A DNA stretch of 61,779 nt from an uncultured Eubacteriales bacterium (GCA_900316205.1 ONBX01000015.1:1-61779); one strand, 5' to 3'; positions 53,080-61,779 are shown, counted from the first letter of the stretch. The notes: generated from the letters alone by a model not told the origin. Translations and numbers: made by a program.

Positions 53080-54756
53080 TCAGAACAGACCGGAGATCAC
53101 GCCGTTTTCGTCCACGTCGATGCGCTCGGCGGCAGGGACCTTAGGCAGACCCGGCATGGTCATGATATCACCGGTGAGGGCCACGATGAAGCCCGCGCCG
53201 GAGGCGACCTTCAGATTCCGCACGGTGACGGTAAAGCCCTTGGGGGCTCCCAGAAGCGTGGGATCATCGGAGAAGGAATACTGGGTCTTGGCCATGCAGA
53301 TGGGCAGCTTGTCAAAGCCCAGCTCGGTGATCTGCTTGAGCTGCTTTTTGGCGTTGCCGTCCAGCTCCACGCCGTCGGCATGATAGATGCGCCTGCAGAT
53401 CTGCTCCAGCTTCTTCTCGATGGGCTGGTCCAGCTCATAGGTAAAAGAGAAGTTGTTGGGCTCTTCGCAAAGCCGGACCACTTCCTCGGCCAGGGCGATG
53501 CCGCCCTCGCCGCCCTTGCCCCAGACCTCGCTGAGGGCAACATTGACGCCCAGTTCCTTGCACTTTTCCTCCACCAGCTTGAGCTCCGCCTCGGTGTCCG
53601 TGGGGAAGCGGTTCACCGCCACCATGCAGGGGACGCCCCAGACGTCCTTCACGTTGCTCACATGCTGCAGGAGGTTGGGCAGGCCTTTCTCCAGGGCCTC
53701 CAGATTCTCGGCGCCAAGCTCGGTCTTGGGCACGCCGCCGTGATACTTGAGGGCGCGCACGGTAGCCACAACCACGATGGCAGAGGGGTGGAGATTTGCC
53801 ATGCGGCACTTGATGTCCACAAACTTCTCCGCGCCGAGGTCCGCGGCAAAGCCGGCCTCGGTGACGGTGTAGTCACTGAGCTTCAGGGCAAGGCGCGTTG
53901 CCATGACGCTGTTGCAGCCGTGGGCGATGTTGGCGAAGGGGCCGCCGTGCACAAAGGCGGGAGTTCCCTCCAGGGTCTGCACCAGGTTGGGCTTGATGGC
54001 GTCCTTCAGCAGGGCCGTCATGGCGCCCTCTGCCTTCAAGTCGTGGGCAGTGACGGGCTTTCCGCCGTAGGTGTAGCCGACGACGATGCGGGCCAGGCGA
54101 GCCTTCAGGTCCATCAGGTCGGAGGCCAGGCACAGCACCGCCATGATTTCACTGGCCACGGTGATCTCAAAGCCGTCCTCACGAGGCACGCCCTGCATCC
54201 GGCCGCCCAGGCCGTCCACAATGTGGCGCAGCTGCCGGTCGTTCATGTCCACAGCCCGTTTCCAGGTGATGGCCTTAGGGTCAATGCCGAGGGAATTGCC
54301 CTGCTGAATGTGGTTATCCAGCATGGCGGCCAGCAGGTTGTTGGCCGCGCCAATGGCGTGGAAGTCGCCGGTAAAGTGGAGGTTGATATCCTCCATGGGC
54401 ACCACCTGGGCATAGCCGCCGCCGGCGGCGCCGCCCTTGATGCCAAACACAGGTCCCAGAGAAGGCTCACGCAGGGCAACCACCGCGTTCTTGCCGATGC
54501 GGCGCAGGCCGTCGGTGAGGCCCACGGAAGTGGTGGTCTTCCCTTCTCCGGCGGGGGTGGGGGTGATGGCGGTCACCAGGATCAGCTTGCCGTCGGGACG
54601 GTTCGCAAGCTCCTTGAGGAGGCTGGGGTCCACTTTGGCTTTATAATTGCCGTACTGCTCCAGGTACTGATTTTCAATCCCCGCGATGCGGGCGATCTCG
54701 GTAATTTTGCGCAAGCGGCAAGCCTGCGCGATTTCGATGTCACTCAAATAGGCCAC
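53080..54756 (-). CDS. fhs: Formate-tetrahydrofolate ligase
   Basis: Fhs interconverts formate, ATP and THF with 10-formyl-THF. The 558-residue protein has the P-loop [10 protein letters not shown] near residue 67 and [23 protein letters not shown]. The start is a GTG at 54756 behind AAGGAGGACGGCTAC, 17 bp inside the end of hutI. Its coupling to hut genes suggests it works in reverse here, turning the one-carbon unit from histidine into formate and ATP. Direction is inference from context. Confidence 0.95.
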   Translation of the reverse strand: MAYLSDIEIAQACRLRKITEIARIAGIENQYLEQYGNYKAKVDPSLLKELANRPDGKLILVTAITPTPAGEGKTTTSVGLTDGLRRIGKNAVVALREPSLGPVFGIKGGAAGGGYAQVVPMEDINLHFTGDFHAIGAANNLLAAMLDNHIQQGNSLGIDPKAITWKRAVDMNDRQLRHIVDGLGGRMQGVPREDGFEITVASEIMAVLCLASDLMDLKARLARIVVGYTYGGKPVTAHDLKAEGAMTALLKDAIKPNLVQTLEGTPAFVHGGPFANIAHGCNSVMATRLALKLSDYTVTEAGFAADLGAEKFVDIKCRMANLHPSAIVVVATVRALKYHGGVPKTELGAENLEALEKGLPNLLQHVSNVKDVWGVPCMVAVNRFPTDTEAELKLVEEKCKELGVNVALSEVWGKGGEGGIALAEEVVRLCEEPNNFSFTYELDQPIEKKLEQICRRIYHADGVELDGNAKKQLKQITELGFDKLPICMAKTQYSFSDDPTLLGAPKGFTVTVRNLKVASGAGFIVALTGDIMTMPGLPKVPAAERIDVDENGVISGLF

Positions 54757-55990
54757 GTAGCCGTCCTCCTTGTACTTTTCCTTTTTTGATGACGATTCTT
54801 GTCAGATTGCTTCCCATGCGGTAGCCGAGCGTGTCCAGATCCGGCGCGTCCCATACCACAAGATCCGCAAGCTTTCCTGTTTCAATGCTGCCGATGCTCT
54901 CCGCCCGGTTGATGGCGGCGGCAGCGTTCAGTGTCACGCCGGTGAGCATTTCCTCCGGCGTCATCCGATAGCGCAGACAGCCCAGATTCATCACGAATTG
55001 CAGGTTCAGGCTGGGGCAGGAGCCGGGGTTAAAGTCCGAGGCCAGGGCCACCGGGACCCCGGCGGAGATCATATCCCTCACCGGCGCGTAAGTGGAACCC
55101 AGATAGAAGCTGGTGGCAGGCAGGCAGCAGGCAACGGTACCGGCCTGGGCCATAGCTACGATCCCTTCGGTTGGGCACACGATCAGGTGCTCGGCAGAGA
55201 TTGCGCCGACCTCTTTTGTCAGCTGAGAACCGCCGATGGGGTCGATCTCGTCCGCGTGGATCTTGGGGATCAGGCCGCAGCGCTTGCCCGCTTCCAGGAT
55301 GCGTTTGGATTCCGCAGCGGTAAACACGCCCGTCTCACAGAAGACGTCACAGAATTCCGCAAGCTTTTCCTCCGCAACTCTGGGGATCACCTCGTCGCAA
55401 AGGAGCCGAAGATACGCTTCCCGATCCTCCCGATACTCGGGGGGCAGTGCGTGGGCGCCCAGGAAGGTGGCCGCCAGATCCATGGGGTGTTCCTCATCCA
55501 GACGCCGGATCACCCGGAGCTGCTTCAGCTCCGTCTCCAGATCCAGTCCGTAGCCGCTCTTGGCCTCCGCCGTGGTGACGCCAAGCTCCAGCATCTCGTC
55601 CAACGCATCGCAGGCCTTCTCGAAGAGCTCGTCCTCCGTGGCCTCCCGGGTAGCCTTCACGGTGGAAAGGATGCCCCCTCCCGCCGCCAGGATCTCCAGA
55701 TAACTCACGCCGTGAAGTTTTAGGGCAAGCTCATTCTGCCGCCATCCGCCGAAGATCAGATGGGTATGGGCATCCACCAGCCCCGGCGTCACAAGACAGC
55801 CGGCCGCGTCGATCCGTCTCGCCTCCTCAACGGGAGGCTCCCCCGTTCCCAGTGCGGAAATTCTGCCGTTTTCACAGAGGATCCAGGCGTCTTTCAGGAA
55901 GCGAATGCTTCCCTGGGCCGCTCCCCCTCTGGCCTGTCGTCCCTCCGGGCTTGCCAGAAGGCCGATGTTTGTAACAAGGGTTCTTTCCAT
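54740..55990 (-). CDS. hutI: Imidazolonepropionase
   Basis: HutI opens the imidazolone ring to give N-formimino-glutamate. The 416-residue amidohydrolase has the metal motif [20 protein letters not shown], the His in KIHADEI and the Asp in [21 protein letters not shown] precedes the ATG. It lies 70 bp after hutU and overlaps fhs by 17 bp; the three form one operon. Confidence 0.96.
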   Translation of the reverse strand: MERTLVTNIGLLASPEGRQARGGAAQGSIRFLKDAWILCENGRISALGTGEPPVEEARRIDAAGCLVTPGLVDAHTHLIFGGWRQNELALKLHGVSYLEILAAGGGILSTVKATREATEDELFEKACDALDEMLELGVTTAEAKSGYGLDLETELKQLRVIRRLDEEHPMDLAATFLGAHALPPEYREDREAYLRLLCDEVIPRVAEEKLAEFCDVFCETGVFTAAESKRILEAGKRCGLIPKIHADEIDPIGGSQLTKEVGAISAEHLIVCPTEGIVAMAQAGTVACCLPATSFYLGSTYAPVRDMISAGVPVALASDFNPGSCPSLNLQFVMNLGCLRYRMTPEEMLTGVTLNAAAAINRAESIGSIETGKLADLVVWDAPDLDTLGYRMGSNLTRIVIKKGKVQGGRLRGLFE

Positions 55991-56060
55991 AGCTGTCCTT
56001 TCCGGAGAGGGCCTTCGGATGCGCGCGCTCTCCGACGATTCAGTCCTGTACCCTTCTTGC

Positions 56061-58079
56061 TTACTTCTTCATGCCTTTTACGGCTTCTTCCACGATGGCG
56101 TCATCCGCCACATAGGGCATGGTGATGTGATCCTGACCTGCGTACATCTTGTTGTACTCCGCGGCGGTGGTCATGGCGTTCTCGTTCCTTGCCCAGCTGC
56201 GCCGGGCAACACCCACCATGGTGTCCCAGGGCATGGACATTTTCAGGATCTTGTCCACCCGCTCGGAGCCGTCCAGCACCATGCCGAAGCCGCCGTTGAT
56301 GGCCCGGCCGATGCCGGTGCCGCCGCCGTTGTGGAGCGCGATATAGCTCATGCCGCGGGCAGCGTTTCCGGCGAAGCACTGGGTGGCCATCTCCGCCATG
56401 ATATTGGAGCCGTCCTTGATGTTGGAAGTCTCCCGGAAGGGTGCGTCGGTGCCGCCAGTGTCGTGGTGATCCCGGCCCAGGATCACAGGGCCGATCTCTC
56501 CGTTGCGGACCATTTCGTTGAACTTGAGGGCGATATTCATGCGGCCCATGGCATCCTGATAGAGGATGCGGCACTGGGTGCCCACCACCAGCTTGTTCTC
56601 CTGGGCGTCCCTGACCCAGACATAGTTGTCATAGTCCTGATAGCGCCGGTTGTGTTCCTTGATGTACTCGGCTGCAGCCTTATCGGTCTTCTCCAGATCC
56701 TTGGGGTCCCGGCTCAGGCAGCACCAGCGGAAGGGGCCGTAGCCATAGTCGAAGAGGCAGGGTCCCAGGATGTCTTCCACATAGGAGGGGAAGACAAAGC
56801 CGTCCAGGTCGTTTTCACCGTTTTTGCAGATGGACTTGACGCCGGTATCGTACACCGCTTTCAGGAAGCTGTTGCCATAGTCGAAGAAATAGGTGCCCCG
56901 CTCGTGAAACTTCTCAATGAGCTCGATGTGGTGCTGCAGAGACTTGTTCACCAGCTCCCGGAAGTCCTCCGGGTCCTTGGCCAGCATCTCGGTGCGCTGC
57001 TCAAAAGTAAGCCCCTGGGGGCAGTAACCGCCGTCGTAGGGCACATGGCAGGAGGTCTGGTCGCTCATCAGATCCACGTGGATATCCTTCTCCAGCAAAT
57101 ACTCCAGCAGGTCCACCACGTTGCCGTGGTAGGCCACAGCGCAGCCCTTGCCTTCCTTCTGATGCTCCAGGGCGATTTTCACAGCCTCGGCAAGATCGTC
57201 GGTCCGGTGGGTGACCCAGCCCTGCTCAAAGCGGGTCTGGATGCGGCTGTCGTCCACTTCGGCGATGATGGATGCCACGCCCACGATAACGGCAGCCTTG
57301 CCCTGAGCACCGCTCATGCCGCCAAGACCGGAGGAAACAAAGAGCTTGCCCGCAAGATTGCCGTCCTGGGGAATGCCAAGCTTCAGGCGTCCTGCGTTCA
57401 GCAGGGTATTGAAGGTACCGTGGACGATGCCCTGAGGTCCGATGTACATCCAGCCGCCGGCGGTCATTTGGCCATAGTTGGCAACACCCAGAGCGGCGGC
57501 GCGGTTAAAGTGCTCCTGATCGTCAAAAGCGCCGACCATCAGGCCATTGGAGATGATGACCCTGGGCGCCAGCTTGTGGGAGTGAAAGAGTCCCAGAGGA
57601 TGACCGGACATGACCACCAGGGTCTGCTCGTCTGTCAGTTCCTCCAGATACTTTTTGATGAGCCGGTACTGCATCCAGTTCTGACAGACCTGTCCGGTCT
57701 CGCCGTAGGTGACCAGCTCATAGGGATAGAGGGCCACGTCAAAGTCCAGGTTGTTGTCGATCATGACCTGGATGGCTCTGCCCTCGATGCACTTGCCCTT
57801 ATACTGGTCGATGGGCTTGCCGGAAAGCTTCCCCTCGGGGCGGAAGCGGTAGCCGTAGATTCTGCCCTTCTCCTCCAGCTCCTGAGCAAATTCCTTTGCC
57901 ATCTGAGCGTGATGGTCCGGGTGGATATAACGCAGGGCGTTTTTGATGGCCAGGGCCTTGTCCGCCTCGGAGAGCTTGGACTCTCTTCTGGGGGCGCGGC
58001 GATAGCCGGGATCCATTTTGGGGTATTCCGGGAGTTCATAATCAAGCTTGATGGTCATGGCTTCATCTGCCAGATTCAT
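56061..58079 (-). CDS. hutU: Urocanate hydratase
   Basis: HutU adds water to urocanate, using tightly bound NAD. The 672-residue protein is the long form found in many Firmicutes and eukaryotes. It has SSGLGGMSGAQGKAA, the Gly-rich MTAGGWMYIGPQG and SDQTSCHVPY. The start is the ATG at 58079 (MNLADEAM) behind AAGGAGATCGACACC. It leads the hutU-hutI-fhs operon and diverges from ftcD. Confidence 0.96.
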   Translation of the reverse strand: MNLADEAMTIKLDYELPEYPKMDPGYRRAPRRESKLSEADKALAIKNALRYIHPDHHAQMAKEFAQELEEKGRIYGYRFRPEGKLSGKPIDQYKGKCIEGRAIQVMIDNNLDFDVALYPYELVTYGETGQVCQNWMQYRLIKKYLEELTDEQTLVVMSGHPLGLFHSHKLAPRVIISNGLMVGAFDDQEHFNRAAALGVANYGQMTAGGWMYIGPQGIVHGTFNTLLNAGRLKLGIPQDGNLAGKLFVSSGLGGMSGAQGKAAVIVGVASIIAEVDDSRIQTRFEQGWVTHRTDDLAEAVKIALEHQKEGKGCAVAYHGNVVDLLEYLLEKDIHVDLMSDQTSCHVPYDGGYCPQGLTFEQRTEMLAKDPEDFRELVNKSLQHHIELIEKFHERGTYFFDYGNSFLKAVYDTGVKSICKNGENDLDGFVFPSYVEDILGPCLFDYGYGPFRWCCLSRDPKDLEKTDKAAAEYIKEHNRRYQDYDNYVWVRDAQENKLVVGTQCRILYQDAMGRMNIALKFNEMVRNGEIGPVILGRDHHDTGGTDAPFRETSNIKDGSNIMAEMATQCFAGNAARGMSYIALHNGGGTGIGRAINGGFGMVLDGSERVDKILKMSMPWDTMVGVARRSWARNENAMTTAAEYNKMYAGQDHITMPYVADDAIVEEAVKGMKK

Positions 58080-58158
58080 GGTGTCGATCTCCTTCCCTTC
58101 TGAAGCTTTTTTCCTGTGGAAAAAGCCTGTGAACATGCAGGCAAATGCCTAACAATTA

Positions 58159-58187
58159 TTTATATCATTATTCCGTCCCCAGCGCAA
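58159..58187 (-). promoter_or_regulatory. Candidate SigA promoter of hutU-hutI-fhs
   Basis: TTGCGC (58182-58187), 17-bp spacer and TATAAA (58159-58164) on the minus strand. Confidence 0.6.
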
Positions 58188-58226
58188 GAGGAAGAGGACG
58201 AAAAGCGCAGAAAAGCACAAATTCTC

Positions 58227-58255
58227 TGGACAGGAAGGACGCTCTGTGATAGACT
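58227..58255 (+). promoter_or_regulatory. Weak candidate promoter of ftcD
   Basis: TGGACA (58227-58232), 17-bp spacer and TAGACT (58250-58255), 52 bp before the start. Both boxes deviate from consensus. Confidence 0.4.
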
Positions 58256-58260
58256 TTTTC

Positions 58261-58277
58261 TGGAAATCACATTTCCA
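58261..58277. promoter_or_regulatory. Palindrome between hutU and ftcD
   Basis: TGGAAAT-CAC-ATTTCCA, a perfect 7-bp dyad just after the candidate ftcD -10 box, where a repressor would block transcription. It differs in sequence from the palindrome at hutH. Confidence 0.45.
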
Positions 58278-58306
58278 CCATATTTGAGGATTCGGAGGAA
58301 TGGATC

Positions 58307-59218
58307 ATGGCAAAGCTTGTGGAATGCATCCCCAATTTTTCTGTGAGCCGGGAGAAGGACGAAAACGTTTTTCAGGCTCTCGTCGACACGGCCAATGCCG
58401 TTCCCGGCTGCACCCTTTTCGACGTGCAGAGCGACGGCAACCACAACCGCTGTGTTTTCACTTTGATCGGCTCTCCCGCATCCATCGAGGAGGCGGCATT
58501 TCAGCTGGCGAAGAAGGCAGTGGAGACCATTGATATGACAAAGCACGAGGGGCAGCACCCCCGCATGGGCGCTGTGGATGTGATCCCCTTTGTCCCCCAG
58601 ATGGATGTGAGCGTCGAAGAGTGTGTGGAGATTTCCAAGCGGGTGGCGCAGCGCTGCTGGGACGAGCTGGGGCTCCCCTCTTTTCTGTATGAGGACTCCG
58701 CCACCCGCCCGGAGCGGAAGAACCTGGCTTCCTGCCGCAAGGGGCAGTTTGAGGGCATGCCGGAAAAGCTGCTGCAGCCCGACTGGGCGCCGGACTACGG
58801 CGAGCGGAAGATCCACCCCACCGCCGGCATCACCGCCATCGGCGCGCGGATGCCGCTGATCGCCTTCAACGTGAATCTGGACACTTCCGATGTGGAGATT
58901 GCGAAGAAGATCGCCAAGGCCATCCGGGGCTCCTCCGGGGGCTTTCGCTCCTGCAAGGCCATCGGCATCATGCTGGAGGAGCGGAACATCGCCCAGGTCT
59001 CCATGAATATGGTGAATTTCGAGGACACGCCCCTCTACTACGCCTATGAGATGATCCGCGCCCTGGCCGATCGCTACGGCGTGCGCATCATCGGCAGCGA
59101 GATCGTGGGCCTCACCCCCGCCAAAGCGCTCATCGACTGCGCGGAGTTTTACCTGAAAATCGAAAATTTCAACTGCAAGAACCAGATCATGGAATACCAC
59201 CTGATCGACATGGAATAA
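58307..59218 (+). CDS. ftcD: Glutamate formimidoyltransferase
   Basis: FtcD moves the formimino group from formiminoglutamate to THF, releasing glutamate. The 303-residue protein is the transferase domain alone, with VECIPNFSVSRE at the N-terminus and the catalytic-region HPRMGAVDVIPFVP. CGGAGGAATGGATC precedes the ATG. The cyclodeaminase activity is supplied by the next gene, instead of by fusion as in mammals. Confidence 0.95.
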   Translation: MAKLVECIPNFSVSREKDENVFQALVDTANAVPGCTLFDVQSDGNHNRCVFTLIGSPASIEEAAFQLAKKAVETIDMTKHEGQHPRMGAVDVIPFVPQMDVSVEECVEISKRVAQRCWDELGLPSFLYEDSATRPERKNLASCRKGQFEGMPEKLLQPDWAPDYGERKIHPTAGITAIGARMPLIAFNVNLDTSDVEIAKKIAKAIRGSSGGFRSCKAIGIMLEERNIAQVSMNMVNFEDTPLYYAYEMIRALADRYGVRIIGSEIVGLTPAKALIDCAEFYLKIENFNCKNQIMEYHLIDME

Positions 59219-59229
59219 GGAGGTAAATC

Positions 59230-59874
59230 ATGGATCTTGCCGAACGCTCCGTCCGGGACTTCGTGGATACCGTAGCTTCCGACGCGCCCGCCCCCGGCGG
59301 CGGCTCCGTGGCCGCGCTGGAGGCCTCCATCGGCGCAGCGCTCACCGGAATGGTAGCCTGCCTCACCCAGGGACGGAAAAAATACGCGAAATTTGCAGAG
59401 AACGCCGCAACGGTTCAGGCACATGCCGAGGACCTGCAGAAAAGGCTTCTCTCCCTCATGGATGAGGACAGCGAAGCTTTCAACCGTGTGAGCGCAGCTT
59501 TTTCCCTGCCGAAGGATACCGATGAGGAAAAGGCCGCCCGCTCCTCCGCGATCCAGGATGGACTCAAGGGCTGCACACGGACGCCCATGGAAATGATGCG
59601 TCTCTGTGAGGAGGCGATTTCCCTGGCCTCCGATTTTCTGGAAAAAGGCTTTAACCAGAGCTCTGCCAGCGACCTTGGCGTTGCCTTTCTCTCCCTGAAA
59701 AGCGCTATGCAGGGTGCCTGGCTCAACGTGCTCATCAATCTCTCCTCCATCAAGGACCCGGATTTCGTCCGGGAGAACCGGGGTATAGGAGAAGCGATCC
59801 TGCAGCGTTCCCTGCCTCTTGCCGAAGAGGGCTATGCAAAGGTCCTTGCCATCGTTCAACCGCAGCAGATGTAA
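59230..59874 (+). CDS. fchA: Formimino-THF cyclodeaminase / methenyl-THF cyclohydrolase
   Basis: A 214-residue helical protein with the family motif PAPGGGSVAAL at 20-30. It converts formimino-THF to methenyl-THF, or hydrolyses methenyl-THF to 10-formyl-THF, the substrate for Fhs. AAGGAGGTAAATC precedes the ATG, 11 bp after ftcD. A divergent paralogue lies at 15589-16194. Which of the two activities dominates cannot be told from sequence. Confidence 0.92.
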   Translation: MDLAERSVRDFVDTVASDAPAPGGGSVAALEASIGAALTGMVACLTQGRKKYAKFAENAATVQAHAEDLQKRLLSLMDEDSEAFNRVSAAFSLPKDTDEEKAARSSAIQDGLKGCTRTPMEMMRLCEEAISLASDFLEKGFNQSSASDLGVAFLSLKSAMQGAWLNVLINLSSIKDPDFVRENRGIGEAILQRSLPLAEEGYAKVLAIVQPQQM

Positions 59875-59887
59875 AAGGAGAAACCCG

Positions 59888-60937
59888 ATGAAAAAGCTGA
59901 TGAGCCTGCTATTGATCATCCTTGTGCTTGTTTCGTTCTCTCTGCCGGCCAATGCCCAGGGAACCGGCACAGAGCCTCAGCTTGTGGTTTCCACTGTGGA
60001 GGCCATGCCGGGAGACGAGGTATCCGTCACCATTACCATCCGCAACAACCCCGGCATCGGGGTCATCAACCCCAAGTTCGTCTTCGACAGCAGCCGCCTC
60101 CAGTGGCTTGGCTATGAAGAAGGCGGCCTGAAGGGCTGGACCGTGACGGAGAAGGCAGGCGTATGGCTCGGAACCGCGGACAGCGATTATAACGGCGTGA
60201 TCCTGACGCTGCGCTTCAAGGTCCTGGATACCGCTCAGGACGGGCTGGCGGAGATCCGCCTCGTCTGCGGCGACGGGGACGCCTATAACTATGCCGAGCA
60301 GCTCATTCTCTTTCAGCTGATCAGCGGCGGCGTCCAGGTGGGAAAGCAGGCCCACGAGCACAGCCCCGCTCCCGAGACGAAGGAGAACGAAGTCGTTCCC
60401 GGCTGCACCAAGCCCGGCAGCTACGACGCTGTGGTGAAATGCCTGGAATGCGGCGCCGAGATCAGCCGCGTCACCGTCCCTGTCCCCGCCACCGGCCATC
60501 ACTATGACCTTCCCAGATTCCAATGGAGCGAGGATCTCAGCGAGGCTTCCGCCTACTTCATCTGTACGGAAAAAGACGACGTGCAGGAGGTAGAGGCAGC
60601 GGTCAGCCACAGAACGGTCTCCGACGGGGAGGAGTACACCGCCTCCGTTACTTTCCAGGGAAAGCCTTACAGTGAAAGCAAGATCCGATCCGCCGACGGC
60701 TCCGAAAAAAACAACGTTCAGAACACCGTAGCCCCTGCCGCCGTTGAAGAATCGGCCTCCCCTGCTGAGGCCGGCTTGTCTCCCGAGGCAGCTGCCGATG
60801 CAGCCTCCCCTGCGGCAGAGCTCGCCGTCGGCCGCAGCTTCCCTGTTTTCCCCATCGCTGTGGGCTGCTGCCTCATCGCCGCTCTCGTGATCCTGCTGAT
60901 CCGCAGATCCCGCCAAAGCAAGAAGAAAAAGAAATGA
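59888..60937 (+). CDS. Membrane-anchored cohesin-domain protein
   Basis: A 349-residue exported protein: signal peptide 1-23 (cleavage after ANA), a cohesin domain at about 30-152 (MPGDEVSVTITIRNNPGI to ILFQLISGGVQV), a Cys-x2-Cys repeat module of about 45 residues (PGCTKPGSYDAVVKCLECGAE), a Ser/Ala/Pro linker, and a C-terminal membrane segment (319-338) with a basic tail. Cohesins bind dockerins, so it may hold partners at the cell surface. AAAAGGAGAAACCCG precedes the ATG, 13 bp after fchA, so it may be transcribed with the hut genes. The convergent gene carries a dockerin. Confidence 0.85.
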   Translation: MKKLMSLLLIILVLVSFSLPANAQGTGTEPQLVVSTVEAMPGDEVSVTITIRNNPGIGVINPKFVFDSSRLQWLGYEEGGLKGWTVTEKAGVWLGTADSDYNGVILTLRFKVLDTAQDGLAEIRLVCGDGDAYNYAEQLILFQLISGGVQVGKQAHEHSPAPETKENEVVPGCTKPGSYDAVVKCLECGAEISRVTVPVPATGHHYDLPRFQWSEDLSEASAYFICTEKDDVQEVEAAVSHRTVSDGEEYTASVTFQGKPYSESKIRSADGSEKNNVQNTVAPAAVEESASPAEAGLSPEAAADAASPAAELAVGRSFPVFPIAVGCCLIAALVILLIRRSRQSKKKKK

Positions 60938-60968
60938 CCTCTGCGTCATCCCGCAAGGATAATTGATA

Positions 60969-61010
60969 CAAAAGCTCCCTCCGGTTTTCCAAAACCGGAG
61001 GGAGCTTTTG
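60969..61010. terminator. Bidirectional terminator between cohesin and dockerin genes
   Basis: Perfect 20-bp arms (60969-60988 and 60991-61010) built on AAAAGCTCCCTCCGGTTTT, with A- and T-runs inside the stem. Confidence 0.9.
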
Positions 61011-61017
61011 TCATGGA

Positions 61018-61440
61018 TCACTCCAAAATCACATCCTGCTGCGCGAAATGCTTCCGCATCCGCACCAGGTCCAGAATATCGACAGCCGTATCGGCATTCA
61101 CGTCGGTGTTGCCTTCCACGATCTTCGGCTCCGCGCCCACCAGGTATTTCCGCAACCTGATGAGGTCAATGATGTCGACCTCTCCGTCCCCATTGGCGTC
61201 TCCCGCCGTGTGGGGAACAAGTGTCACGGTGCCGGAGGCAAGATCGAACAAAACGCTTTCCTCATGGAAATTGCCCGCCTGCAGCTCCGCAATACCGATG
61301 GCGGTGGTTTCTGCTGCCGCCTCCTCCTTCACAAGGAAGCGAAGCTTTATCAGCGTGCCGGATCCGGTCTGATCCCGGTCGCTGCCCCATTCCAGAACAG
61401 CTTTCTCTGTGTTTGTCTCTGGAACCTTCAGCCGGTTCGA
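61018..61440 (-). pseudogene. Fragment of a cohesin-dockerin gene cut by repeats
   Basis: The 140 C-terminal residues hold the second half of a cohesin-like fold (LIKLRFLVKEEAAAETTAIG to ASGTVTL) and a complete type I dockerin: GDANGDGEVDIIDLIRLRKYL and NTDVNADTAVDILDLVRMRKHF, the two calcium loops with Asp/Asn in place. Upstream of 61440 the frame stays open to 61608, but reads only through repeat DNA, giving RSFGSAQDD-type residues with no signal peptide. The 5' half has evidently been lost or displaced beyond the window by the repeats. Without a signal peptide the product could not reach the surface. Confidence 0.65.
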
Positions 61441-61443
61441 GAG

Positions 61444-61475
61444 GTCGTCATCCTGAGCGGAGCCGAAGGATCTCG
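61444..61475. repeat. Dispersed-type intergenic repeat at the break point
   Basis: The stretch containing CATCCTGAGCGGAGCCGAAG, just before GATCTC, matches a repeat I know from many gut Firmicutes genomes, whose translation gives FGSAQDD. It lies exactly where the dockerin gene loses homology. The recognition is from memory and was not tested against a database. Confidence 0.55.
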
Positions 61476-61495
61476 CCCCCCGGTGCTCGCCCTTT

Positions 61496-61779
61496 GGCTC
61501 CCTCATCGAGGGAGCTGTCGCGGCGGCTTGCCGCTGTGACTGAGGGGGCTTCCCTGCGTAGGGAGCGATCCCCTGATCGCTCCGTCTCCTCCGCATAAGG
61601 ACAGTCATCGTGTCAAGGAAAACATATATCAGCCGCTCGCCCTTGGCTCCCTCATTGAGGGAGCTGTCGCGGCGGCTTGCCGCCGTGACTGAGGGAGCTC
61701 CCCTGCGTAGGGAGCGATCCCCTGATCGCTCCGTCTCCCCCGAATAAGGGCAGTCATCGTGTCAAGGAAAACATATATC
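61496..61779. repeat. Tandem 149-bp repeat with hairpins (second copy cut by window end)
   Basis: Unit 1 (61496-61644) and unit 2 (61645 to the end of the window) are near identical, with a period of exactly 149 bp shown by GGCTCC at both starts and AAACATATATC ending at 61630 and 61779. Each unit has GCTCCCTC/GAGGGAGC, GGCGGCTTGCCGCC-type and GGAGCGATC-CCCT-GATCGCTCC dyads. Units differ at a few bases, some in compensating positions. Such hairpin repeats are typical of Oscillospiraceae intergenic DNA. More copies may lie outside the window. Confidence 0.85.

Noticed and set aside
52951-54789. Long plus-strand frame opposite fhs, and a similar one at 55905-58103 opposite hutU
   Set aside because: Antisense to certain genes, with low-complexity translations and no start signals.
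61441-61608. N-terminal part of the dockerin frame as real protein
   Set aside because: It translates repeat DNA (RSFGSAQDD and following) and lacks a signal peptide.
61496-61779. CRISPR array
   Set aside because: Repeats are 149 bp, adjacent without spacers, and no cas genes are near.

Overview
The window reads as chromosomal DNA of a spore-forming, moderately high-GC Clostridia member, most likely Oscillospiraceae; I cannot name the genus. The evidence is a complete spoIIIAA-AH operon, an alpha/beta small acid-soluble spore protein, T-box and TPP riboswitches, consensus SigA promoters, cohesin and dockerin modules, and the hairpin-rich intergenic repeats common in gut Oscillospiraceae. Almost all genes are recognisable and most lie on the minus strand.

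Layout. 144-3059: a fused ABC transporter (-). 3074-3228: a tRNA-Arg unit. 3366-7487: a small membrane protein (+), then comEC-holA-rnmV (-). 7550-10813: a HIT protein and alaS behind a T-box. 10820-13543: mltG, a U32 family protein (TrhP-like) and a small Cys-rich protein (-). 13574-13883: a 46-residue Cys/Gly-rich mini-protein behind a structured leader and a possible SigK-type promoter. 13891-17800: tmk, a sirtuin, a MITE-like palindromic element, a stand-alone cyclodeaminase-like protein and prfC. 17965-18743: TPP riboswitch and thiT. 18798-20747: a Tyr-type T-box ahead of a C_GCAxxG_C_C protein and tyrS. 20844-21383: a PH-like membrane protein. 21462-34461: the conserved Firmicutes block spoIIIAA-AH, asp23, nusB, xseA, xseB, ispA, dxs, tlyA, nadK, recN. 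34570-38130: a membrane protein, a HAD phosphatase, a P-type ATPase homologue that lacks its catalytic residues, and a SASP. 38184-41344: an SOS mutagenesis operon, lexA, small protein, Y-family polymerase, YolD-like, with a distinctive palindrome at the lexA promoter. 41379-42923: moaA-mogA. 42978-50116: uvrA, recD2, an Mbeg1-like hydrolase and a winged-helix nuclease-like protein. 50196-59874: histidine degradation (hutH, hutU, hutI, ftcD, fchA) with fhs and an AraC regulator. 59888-61779: a membrane-anchored cohesin protein, a broken cohesin-dockerin gene, and tandem 149-bp repeats.

How the parts work together. HutH, HutU, HutI, FtcD, FchA and Fhs can take histidine through urocanate and formiminoglutamate to glutamate. 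The one-carbon unit passes through folate and leaves as formate, with ATP made if Fhs runs in reverse. The lexA operon couples the SOS response to translesion synthesis. The uvrA-recD2 cluster joins repair genes to two uncharacterised proteins. The most unusual items are the catalytically inactive-looking P-type ATPase, the apparent ACG start of the Y-family polymerase, the GGAGC-N5-GCTCC palindromes at lexA, and the Cys-rich mini-protein locus. No phage, conjugative element, CRISPR array or insertion sequence with a transposase was seen.
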